Shown: positions 60,101 to 64,000 of the stretch, piece after piece | Layout: every line of letters begins with the position of its first letter | How positions within the stretch are numbered: position 1 is the first letter of the stretch | Source: Anodontia alba | Lineage: Eukaryota; Mollusca; Bivalvia; Lucinida; Lucinidae | Reading direction: 5' to 3' | DNA length: 64,000 nt | NCBI GenBank assembly: GCA_964016985.1 | Contig: OZ024823.1 | Location: forward strand, 28,259,716-28,323,715 | Notes under the pieces: model-generated | The model's database searches: none | What the model was told of the DNA's origin: nothing | Seen by the model: only the letters and a program-made list of their open reading frames with translations | Translations under genes and position numbers: made by a program

Positions 60101-62782
60101 CTGACCTAGAAATGTCCCATTAGTCGTGTATCTGCGCAATATATGTGGACAGAGTAGTCGGATAAGTTAAGAAAGCTAAATAAAAAGTAACCGGAGTACA
60201 GTAACATAATGAAACGCATTATACATTCCCATACAGAAGCGACTCTACTCATCTGCGTATCTCATCTCATAAAGTGTAGCAGTAGGAATATATGCAAGAA
60301 TAGATATGGCTGACCGTTTTTGTTGCAAATGTACATTAGAAGTTTGTGGGGATGAAATACCATCTCAGAAAATGTCTATATAATTTGACCCCATAAACTC
60401 CACTTTTATATATTAAAACTGGGGTTTACAGGGGTATACATTATTTTTTCTTATTTCTTATTTCTGCTCAAAAAATAGATTGAGGGTACTCGTTAGAACC
60501 GCCTCACTGAGGCGGTTGTAACGAGTATCCACAATCTATATTTTGAGCAGAAATGTGAAAAATATCAGCATTTTTTATCTGAAAATGTTCATGTTTTGCT
60601 GGTAAAATTTTCAGTATATTTGAATAGGCATGTTTTCGTAATGATTTTCTGTTAGAATGTCCAGCATTTCATGTAATTAGAGTCTCTCATTAGACTAGTA
60701 AATTAAAACCGTAAACAATTCATGGAAATGATTCGGTTTGATAAATATTCCTGGCTCGTAAACTGCGAGGAAGAGAGGATAATGCTAGAACTGGCCAGTA
60801 ATCTTCATGTGTTGCTGTTTACTTGTAATGAGTAGATCAAATAAGGAAGTAATTTAGTATGCATATTGCTTTTAGCTTTTCTCCACCTGATGTTTATTTG
60901 TTGTGTTAATATCATGAATGCTGTTAGTCAGCATATTACGCTGACACGCCTATGTAATAAATTGTGATTAAAAAAAAAAAAAAAAAATAAGAGAAAAGTC
61001 CAGGGAGTGCCACAATCACAAGCCGCAGCCCTTCCCAGACACCAAGAGGAAGAGGAAACAGACAAAACCAAACAAGCGCAAATCGAACAAACGTACGAAA
61101 AGCACTTAGATTAGCTCTCTCTTCCCCAAGCGAGGTAATCGCAATGCTAAAAGGACTGAAAAACACAAAAACATAATAACACAAAGCAAGACTTAAAACA
61201 AATCGCCTCGTAGAATGAACCACAAAGCAGGCCATAAAAACGAAACTTTTCAGACAAAACATTGCTATATTATTCTTATTTCTGCTCTGATTATGGATTG
61301 TGGGTTCTCGTTAGAATCGGCTCATGGAGACAGTTCTAGCGTGCGCCCGCCGTATGTGTTTGGGACGGAAATGAGAAAATTAATGTATATCCCTGTTAAT
61401 CCCGGTTTTACTACATAGAGGTGGGGTTCATGGGGGTCTACATCAAATTGTTTGTTAACAAGATGAAACATCAATTTAATTAGCAATTAGAGTAATCTGT
61501 CTAAGATGTTAACGTAACTGCAAGACCAGTTGCTGGTGAATGCTTAAGCGATGTAGCATGCAAGATGGTCTCCTTAACTAAGTTGCCTATTTTGGTGCCT
61601 GATATTTATTTATTTATTGTATGCAATGAATCCACTGAATGAGGTTGTTCTAGAGGGTACAGGCAACAATGCAGTATGCTCTGATCTGCCTCGTGTCGTT
61701 GCTTTCATTCGGCACTTGAGTCAATGGAACATGCACCCAATCGACTTGCTGTCGGGCTTTTAATATAACGAACACTATTAATTAGCAAATATCAATTAAC
61801 CATTAGAGAATATCTGTTTAAGTAACTACAAGATCAATTGACATGACTATTCTGGAGAGTACTTTAGCGATGTCGCAGACAAGATGCTCTCCTTCTCCAA
61901 GTTCACTATTTTGGATGTCGTGTATTTATTTATTGTGTGCATCGAATCCACTAGATGAGTTTGTTCTAGATGGTAAGGCAACAATGCAGTATGCTCTGGT
62001 CTGCCTCATTCCATTGCTTTCAATGTGCACTTGAGTCAAAGGAATATTCATCAGATCGTCTTGCTGTTGGGCCTCATGGAGGGAATTTTAAAATCGTTCA
62101 TTCATCATGTATGAAAATTTCTCCTATGTGGGTCGTAAATTTGAATATAAATATCTTGATTATGATTTCTCTCTGTTTAAAGAAGCTTGTCAGCGAAATT
62201 AAACGCAGAGATTAGTAACAAGATAAAAATGAACATAGCACATAAAAAATGAGGTAAAGAGACACGCGGCCTGTAACAGAGACTTTAGAATGTCAATCTT
62301 AAAAAAACATCTTTTATTTTCTATACAATGACTTATAATCATAACACGGAAACACTTTAAAAAAGCATTTTATTATTGTACAATAACTGAAAAGCAGGTC
62401 AGAGCATCTTTTCATTTTGTACCAATATTTCAGTGGGAAGGATACGCTTGGTACAGGGGAAACAATTCTTGTGATACCCTTTTTACATTAAAACGCAACA
62501 CTCTCCTGAAAAAGGGTCTACTCTAAAAGGAAAGCATTTACTCCTAGAGGAAGCAAATTCTTTCCTTTTAGAGCAGACCCTTTTTCGGAATGGAGGCAAA
62601 AACTACTATTTCTCGTAGTTGCTTCCCCTGAAAGATTTCGTATTCCCTTTAATATACCCGACCTGATTTTACTAAATGTCCCATCACTCTGGAGATTTCC
62701 ATCATCACAGCTGTTCCACTTGATGGATCCTGAGCTCCAAAAACCCAAGCGTCTCTATGGTTACCGAGAAGAACATATCTGT
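32313..62782 (-). CDS. M28B zinc peptidase of the FOLH1/NAALAD family (NAALADL1-like), 3' ten exons
   Basis: Minus-strand exons 62782-62663, 59814-59729, 57988-57925, 55882-55717, 53273-53183, 49871-49776, 44165-44000, 43369-43288, 34408-34316 and 32526-32313 join in frame (1178 nt, about 391 residues) and end in TGA. All borders are GT/AG. Family role: membrane-anchored co-catalytic zinc exopeptidases cleaving acidic dipeptides or C-terminal Glu. Zinc/catalytic positions are seen in GNHRDAW (H), GAQDPSSG (D), WGAEEYG (EE), LNVDMAIEG (D) and PLYHSVYET (H). [11 protein letters not shown] and YTYD resemble NAALADL1 more than FOLH1. The FOLH1 arginine patch (R463, R534, R536) aligns with T, D and W, and Lys699 with Asn, so substrate choice probably differs. 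The transmembrane and protease-associated parts are beyond the right edge. Confidence 0.93.
32880..33125. repeat. Interspersed repeat with GAGTGCCACAATCACAAGC
   Basis: GGGAGTGCCACAATCACAAG, AGCGCAAATCGAACAAACGT and GATTAGCTCTCTCTTCCCCA recur in the same order at 60990-61225, and the first part at 63545-63605. Class unknown. A (GGGGTG)-rich tract follows at 33186-33210. Confidence 0.8.
33590..33785. repeat. HP-D hairpin family copy
   Basis: AAAGGGGCTTACTTTAAAAG GAAA pairs with TTTCCTTTTAAAGTAGACCC with GCTCC/GGAGC at the tip. Confidence 0.75.
33942..34211. mobile_element. MITE-1 copy, diverged
   Basis: CATCACGAAAACATACCTAT at the left; the right end is decayed (AATAGGTGTTAATG). Hairpin arms retained with mismatches (CTCTTTAGAACC). 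Confidence 0.85.
34316..34408 (-). CDS. M28B peptidase exon ([20 protein letters not shown])
   Basis: Acceptor TTTTCAG, donor AAAAG|GTAGCT, phase 2 to 2. Matches the MNDQLMFLERAFIDPLGLP block of FOLH1. A MITE-1 copy lies 106 bp downstream in gene orientation (33942-34211). Confidence 0.93.
34540..35060. repeat. A-rich interspersed repeat fragments
   Basis: CAATCACAGGACATAGCTCT (34570) and similar A-rich text resemble pieces at 25240, 46470, 49450, 55620 and 57470 (CACAATCACGAAGCACAGCA, GCAACAGAGGAACCGC). Boundaries are unclear. Confidence 0.45.
35231..35536. repeat. 306-bp long inverted repeat (foldback)
   Basis: Two arms of about 155 bp meet at 35391 (TTAATGTTGGCAACATTAA). Matching words in order: AAGGTTTAATAAATTGATAT / GATAAATTGATATATAGTAT, CATAAAATGTG, CTGACAG, CAGTTAGACTCTCGTT / CAGTTAGTCTCTCGTT, TATCTCTGAATTAATGTT. 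It lies in the 34409-43287 intron of the peptidase gene. Confidence 0.88.
35990..36185. repeat. (CA)n/(TA)n compound microsatellite
   Basis: ACATAC, ACAC and TATA runs within the LINE 3' UTR; open frames on both strands here are artefacts. Confidence 0.95.
36218..39830 (-). pseudogene. LINE ORF2: endonuclease plus reverse transcriptase, frameshifted
   Basis: The 39830-39168 part is an APE-type endonuclease: WNINGL, LLETHAD, VYLPP, SGDLNAR. It loses frame near 39170 and continues at 39149 with TVDYFIAS and SFLSDHCML (catalytic Asp and His). Reverse transcriptase follows: [22 protein letters not shown] (motif A), [13 protein letters not shown] (motif B) and [11 protein letters not shown] (motif C, YADN instead of YADD). 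A second frame loss near 37200 leads to 37174-36218, which ends with [17 protein letters not shown], a C-x2-C-x7-H-x4-C knuckle. At least two frameshifts plus a lost catalytic Asp make it inactive. Confidence 0.93.
40202..41150 (-). pseudogene. C-terminal part of LINE ORF1: SGNH DxxH block and RSDGY heptad tail
   Basis: After a frameshift at about 41150 the frame reads [20 protein letters not shown], which supplies the DxxH block that closes SGNH hydrolases. The same frame meets one TAA (41026-41024) and then runs through about 30 heptads of the type RSDGYGA/RPDGYGV (21-bp DNA units) to a charged end ([24 protein letters not shown]) and stop at 40202. That the tail belongs to ORF1 is inferred from frame continuity: RPDG precedes the TAA and RTRSYGY follows it. 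Confidence 0.7.
40400..41040. repeat. 21-bp tandem repeat, about 30 copies
   Basis: Unit close to CATCTGATCTCGCCCTGTAAC on the plus strand, kept in multiples of three throughout, encoding the heptads of the LINE ORF1 tail on the minus strand. Confidence 0.9.
41152..42393 (-). pseudogene. LINE ORF1: coiled coil plus SGNH esterase domain
   Basis: 413 residues open. Residues 1-190 are Glu/Lys/Ser-rich with heptad-like leucines (coiled coil); about 190-275 is a low-complexity Ser/Thr/Asp/Glu linker. From about 276 comes [11 protein letters not shown] (block I, nucleophile Ser) and [13 protein letters not shown] (block III GxN), typical of SGNH/GDSL hydrolases, which occur in ORF1 of CR1-type LINEs. 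The frame stops just before the DxxH block, which continues in another frame. Role: RNA-binding accessory protein in retrotransposition; the esterase substrate is unknown. Confidence 0.88.
42451..43287. other. Intron DNA without assignable content
   Basis: No exon, terminal repeat or tandem repeat recognised between the LINE 5' side and the peptidase exon at 43288. The same is true of 43370-43999. Confidence 0.4.
43288..43369 (-). CDS. M28B peptidase exon ([12 protein letters not shown])
   Basis: Acceptor CTGTTGCAG, donor AACAA|GTAAGT, phase 1 to 2. [20 protein letters not shown] parallels LFSAVKNFTEIASKFSERL of FOLH1 and LVTAVEKFEAEA of NAALADL1. NFT is a potential N-glycosylation site. Confidence 0.9.
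44000..44165 (-). CDS. M28B peptidase exon ([13 protein letters not shown])
   Basis: Acceptor TTTATTCTATTCTAG, donor GACACAG|GTAAAA, phase 0 to 1. Encodes [20 protein letters not shown] and [14 protein letters not shown], matching the [21 protein letters not shown] block. Confidence 0.93.
44500..45430. repeat. Diverged tandem repeats with ACCATGAAATATAGGTCA
   Basis: Units of roughly 85-220 bp share GACCATGAAATATAGGTCAA, GTGACCTACAT, a CACATCAATCCATGAAATAG stretch and AAGATATAAGGCAAAATCAC. At least six units. Confidence 0.75.
45440..45770. repeat. Possible repeat end with GACAGACGGACAC tract
   Basis: GCCCTGGGGCATGACCCAGG, two CTCCCAGGTAC words, ATACCAAATATGAAA repeats and ACGGAAGGACAGACGGACAC. 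It looks like the end of the tandem family before it. Confidence 0.45.
46078..46317. mobile_element. MITE with GGGCCCAGTTGTTC ends, third copy
   Basis: TGGGCCCAGTTATTCAAAGC at the left; TTTTGAACAAGTGGGCCCA at the right; inner GGTTTTGGATTTGC-type foldback. Confidence 0.85.
46645..47262 (+). mobile_element. Internally deleted mariner element
   Basis: 618 bp flanked by TA. TIRs CGAGGGTCCTGCAAAAAGTT and CGAGGGTCCTGCAAAACGTT (complement of right). The unbroken flanking text runs from TCATCATTCAC to TCAGCCTGTCAAG across one TA. Confidence 0.93.
46762..47214 (+). pseudogene. mariner transposase, C-terminal half
   Basis: A 150-residue frame. [17 protein letters not shown] and [16 protein letters not shown] give the second and third catalytic Asp with 34 residues between. 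The DNA-binding half and first Asp are deleted. It is a different subfamily from the 7176 element (TIR and sequence differ). Confidence 0.9.
49776..49871 (-). CDS. M28B peptidase exon with zinc-ligand His (PLYHSVYET)
   Basis: Acceptor TTTTATAG, donor TTTAAG|GTAGGT, 32 whole codons. [15 protein letters not shown] matches [15 protein letters not shown]; the His corresponds to FOLH1 His553. Confidence 0.95.
50541..50704. repeat. piggyBac-like MITE fragment
   Basis: GCTCAATAAATTAAGATGCC, ATTTTCAGCCAATTAGATAC, AAGATCAGTTGGCTTGTC and TTCAGCAGGACCAAGGTTAA follow the order of the 19799 element. Confidence 0.65.
50707..51368. mobile_element. 662-bp non-coding element with 26-bp TIRs
   Basis: CACTGAGGGTGCACTCCACA GTTTTG at the left matches CACTCAGGGTGCATTCCACA GTTTCG (complement of the right end). 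No transposase frame. The target duplication is unclear (AAC left, ATT right). Superfamily unknown. Confidence 0.8.
51420..51680. repeat. HP-D family copy, decayed
   Basis: GACTTCCTGTTTGCTTTACT ... GTCCTTTTACGGTAGAATTT resembles the copy at 63895 (GACTTCCTGTTTGCTTTCCC). 51700-52360 shows nothing assignable; 52390-52530 has loose CCAAGACAA/GCCCA repeats. Confidence 0.45.
52695..52722. repeat. (CTAT)n microsatellite
   Basis: TCTATCTATCTATCTATCTA run. Confidence 0.95.
53183..53273 (-). CDS. M28B peptidase exon ([11 protein letters not shown])
   Basis: Acceptor TTTCTAG, donor GATCAA|GTAAGG, phase 2 to 0. [20 protein letters not shown] then DMWYTYDQ aligns with [20 protein letters not shown] then ARYTKNW of FOLH1: Asn519 is Ser, Arg534 is Asp and Arg536 is Trp. 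Confidence 0.93.
54485..54830. repeat. Second copy of the AACAGCCGTGCATTAAC repeat
   Basis: TTATTGCATAAAGAGCAGTG, AACAGCCGTGCATTAAC and GTGCAAGAAATAATGCGAAA match 20480-20905 in order, with internal deletions. 53300-54480 shows no assignable content. Confidence 0.75.
55087..55316 (-). mobile_element. SINE family 2 with poly(A) tail
   Basis: On the minus strand: CCCGTAGCCTAGTGGATAGG (A box), body, GGGCCGTAAAACCCAAATCT and an A run (55087-55112). Confidence 0.9.
55717..55882 (-). CDS. M28B peptidase exon ([14 protein letters not shown])
   Basis: Acceptor CTACTTAAG, donor CCAGA|GTAAGT, phase 1 to 2. [20 protein letters not shown] aligns with NYTLRVDCTPLMYSLVHNL; Arg463 is Thr. Then [12 protein letters not shown] (compare SLYESWTKKSPS). 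Confidence 0.93.
55890..57920. other. Peptidase intron, mostly unassigned
   Basis: Contains an HP-C-like remnant near 56520-56580 (GCGCATCTGCCCAGTCTGGG) and an A-rich repeat piece at 57465-57530. No exon seen. Confidence 0.4.
57925..57988 (-). CDS. M28B peptidase exon ([12 protein letters not shown])
   Basis: Acceptor TTATCTAG, donor ATCGAAG|GTATGC, phase 0 to 1, 64 nt. [16 protein letters not shown] matches RGVAYINADSSIEG; the Asp is the zinc ligand equivalent to Asp453. Confidence 0.93.
57990..59725. other. Peptidase intron, unassigned AT-rich DNA
   Basis: No conserved coding, terminal inverted repeat or tandem array found on either strand. Confidence 0.4.
59729..59814 (-). CDS. M28B peptidase exon with catalytic Glu ([17 protein letters not shown])
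   Basis: Acceptor CCAAACAG, donor GTAGAG|GTAATC, phase 1 to 0. [19 protein letters not shown] then LIGSTEWVE matches [20 protein letters not shown]. The EE pair holds the general base and a zinc ligand. Confidence 0.95.
60361..60643. mobile_element. MITE-1 copy, reverse orientation
   Basis: Left end decayed (CATCTCAGAAAATGTCTAT), right AGGCATGTTTTCGTAATG. Hairpin core CCTCACTGAGG with one mismatched position (GGTTGTAACG). Confidence 0.88.
60970..61225. repeat. Interspersed repeat with GAGTGCCACAATCACAAGC
   Basis: Preceded by an A run; GCCGCAGCCCTTCCCAGACA, ACCAAACAAGCGCAAATCGA and TAGCTCTCTCTTCCCCAAGC match 32880-33125 in order. Confidence 0.82.
61240..61445. mobile_element. Strongly decayed MITE-1 copy
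   Basis: TTATTTCTGCTCTGATTATG, GTGGGTTCTCGTTAGAATCG and CCCGGTTTTACTACATAGAG GTGGGG follow the MITE-1 order; both ends are lost. 61450-62480 holds two diverged copies of a roughly 370-bp stretch (GTTTGTTCTAGATGGTA / GGTTGTTCTAGAGGGTA). Confidence 0.7.
62490..62650. repeat. HP-D hairpin copy beside a peptidase exon
   Basis: AAAAAGGGTCTACTCTAAAA GGAAAG pairs with CTTTCCTTTTAGAGCAGACC CTTTTT; the tip has CTCC/GAGG. Ends close to the exon at 62663. Confidence 0.85.
62663..62782 (-). CDS. M28B peptidase exon with NHRDAW and DPSSG zinc motifs
   Basis: Acceptor TTCACGTAG, donor AAATCAG|GTCGGG, phase 1 to 1. [20 protein letters not shown] then [15 protein letters not shown] matches the [20 protein letters not shown] block: His377 and bridging Asp387 equivalents. 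The preceding exon should end in the first base of the Asp codon and is outside the window. Confidence 0.94.
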
Positions 62783-62822
62783 CTACGTGAACATAAATGG
62801 GGAATTATATGAGCTACCCCAA

Positions 62823-63022
62823 GCGAAAATGTGCCTTCAGTTCATGCGCTGCCAGTGAAGTCCCAGGTGCACAGTCGCTCTCCACTGCATGAATGATTGG
62901 ACACTACAGACTCTGTCAATGGAGAGCAAAGGCCCAGTTGAGACCTTGCACATGTGCAGGATGATGTGAATCCGCACATTTTGCGCATGCTCGAAGGCAC
63001 TTTTTCCCTTGGCGTGGTCCAT
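62823..63022. mobile_element. HP-C foldback MITE copy
   Basis: GCGAAAATGTGCCTTCAG at the left and CTCGAAGGCACTTTTTCCCT at the right are inverted ends. It begins about 40 bp upstream of the 62782 exon start. Confidence 0.65.
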
Positions 63023-63029
63023 AATATAC

Positions 63030-64000
63030 AAAGTGTTTTAGAAGTACCTAATTAAAATAAGGATCCTGCTGTATGCTAGCTAAGAATGTAATTAAAATAG
63101 GCTTGTGAGTCAGGTATTTAGTTTTGGATCAAAACATGAATGCTATGCCAAGCATCTCTTTATTCTTTCGTCATATGTCTTTAAATATGTTTTTAATTCT
63201 ATTGGTGTGAATGAAAATATTGCCGATCGCTGTGTTTTGCACCTACAGGAATACCGGTATAGATGTTTTCATTAAAGGAACATTTAAGTGAGAAATCTGT
63301 CTCCCTGAACAAAAAAAAAACTTCATAATTCATGCATCACTCACCCTTTAGTAACTATTCAAGTGAAACATTGAATCTTCATGTTTGGAGAAAAAACGTA
63401 TTCACTAAATACCATTCGTCATATGCTACTTTTGCCAACAGCACTCTAAATGTAGAACTATATTTGTCAATTGACTAGTTTCCAATCTAAAAATGTGTCA
63501 GAAGGAGCTTTTCATCTTATACATAAAAAAAGGTACGAGAAAAGTCCAGGGAGTGCCACAATCACAACCCGCAGCTCTTCCCAGACACCAAGAGGAAGTA
63601 TACCAAAGCTATCTAAATTAATGTACCGTATATGTTTCTTTTAGGCGGCTCCTCTCTGATGTCTGTGGCGGCTGAATCCGTGAAACCTTGTTGTTCGTGT
63701 GTGCTCGGTGAAAGATGCTTACTGTTTGCTGATAGCCGCTCTTCATTGTGTTATGTTTCGTTCAGACATGTATGGCTTAGTGCTGCTGAAGAAGTTAATT
63801 AGAGAAATGTGCGTGCGTCCAGCACAACAAATTTGGCACGGTTATATTTATATTTAAAGGCGTTTCCGCCATTTTTTAACAAGGCAGACAATTTGCGTGA
63901 CTTCCTGTTTGCTTTCCCGGAACAACAAGCCCTTCTGAAAAGGGGTCTCCTATAATAGGAAATTGTTTGTTACCAAGGTGATAAATATTATAGTAGACCA
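63030..64000. other. Right flank: peptidase intron with repeat fragments
   Basis: 63533-63605 is a third partial copy of the GAGTGCCACAATCACAA repeat; 63880-64000 is an HP-D hairpin (GAAAAGGGGTCTCCTATAAT / ATTATAGTAGACCA) cut by the window edge. No further peptidase exon was found. Confidence 0.5.

Noticed and set aside
60060..60135. Minus-strand stretch reading [18 protein letters not shown] between splice-like signals
   Set aside because: The flanking peptidase exons (62663 and 59814) already join in phase and match the family without a gap; no counterpart to this peptide is known in the family.
62663..62782. Assigning the peptidase to FOLH1 itself
   Set aside because: Arginine patch, Asn519 and Lys699 are not conserved, while GSGSD.APF and YTYD match NAALADL1; the missing 5' half prevents a firm name, so no symbol is given.
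1..64000. LTR retrotransposon, Steamer-like or other retroviral copy
   Set aside because: No gag-pol motifs, primer binding site or paired LTRs were seen; the only reverse transcriptase belongs to a LINE without LTRs.

Overview
This is animal nuclear DNA. Short exons with GT/AG borders are scattered through long introns, and the rest is crowded with transposons, MITEs, tRNA-derived SINEs, satellites and microsatellites. The repeat types (a 'gagcacgaagtgctcaag' tandem family, two SINE families, many foldback MITEs) look to me like a marine bivalve mollusc. That assignment is recognition from memory, not something the window proves. No bacterial or viral genes were seen.

Two protein-coding genes can be assembled, arranged convergently. 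(1) Plus strand, 266-19731: a complete six-exon gene for a 372-residue protein of the eukaryotic glutamine synthetase (GSII) family. All exon junctions agree in phase. The metal ligands are conserved, but residues aligned with human Asp63, Glu305 and Arg319 are replaced and the glutamate loop is changed, so it is probably a diverged paralogue or pseudoenzyme. (2) Minus strand, 62782 down to 32313: the last ten exons (about 391 residues) of an M28B metallopeptidase of the FOLH1/NAALAD family, closest in motifs to NAALADL1. Its five zinc/catalytic residues are intact but the FOLH1 arginine patch is gone. The 5' part lies beyond the right edge. About 12.6 kb between the two stop codons holds only repeats and unassigned AT-rich DNA. 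Both families act on glutamate or glutamate-containing substrates, but a functional link between the two genes is speculation.

Inside one intron of the peptidase gene (34409-43287), on the same strand, lies a decayed CR1/L2-like LINE. Its ORF1 has coiled coil and an SGNH esterase domain and, after one frameshift and one stop, continues into a tail of about 30 RSDGYxx-type heptads. Its ORF2 is endonuclease plus reverse transcriptase, with YADN in place of YADD, and is broken by frameshifts. Two mariner elements with TA target duplications are present: 7176-8445 (near full length, two frameshifts) and 46645-47262 (internally deleted).

The most unusual signal is foldback DNA. One roughly 280-bp MITE family (TIR CATTACGAAAACACGCCTAT, here 'MITE-1') has about 16 copies, 12 of them in the first 22 kb. 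Its long central hairpin, with core TTAGAACCGCCTC, also occurs in two unrelated pogo-like TIR families. Both arms change together, and one family has copies with and without the module. Other families seen: a TTAA/CCCTTG piggyBac-like MITE, a GGGCCCAGTTGTTC-TIR family, a 662-bp TIR element, short hairpin families with GATCAGAC-type stems, and a 306-bp long inverted repeat. Several insertions lie within 10-40 bp of splice sites of the two genes.
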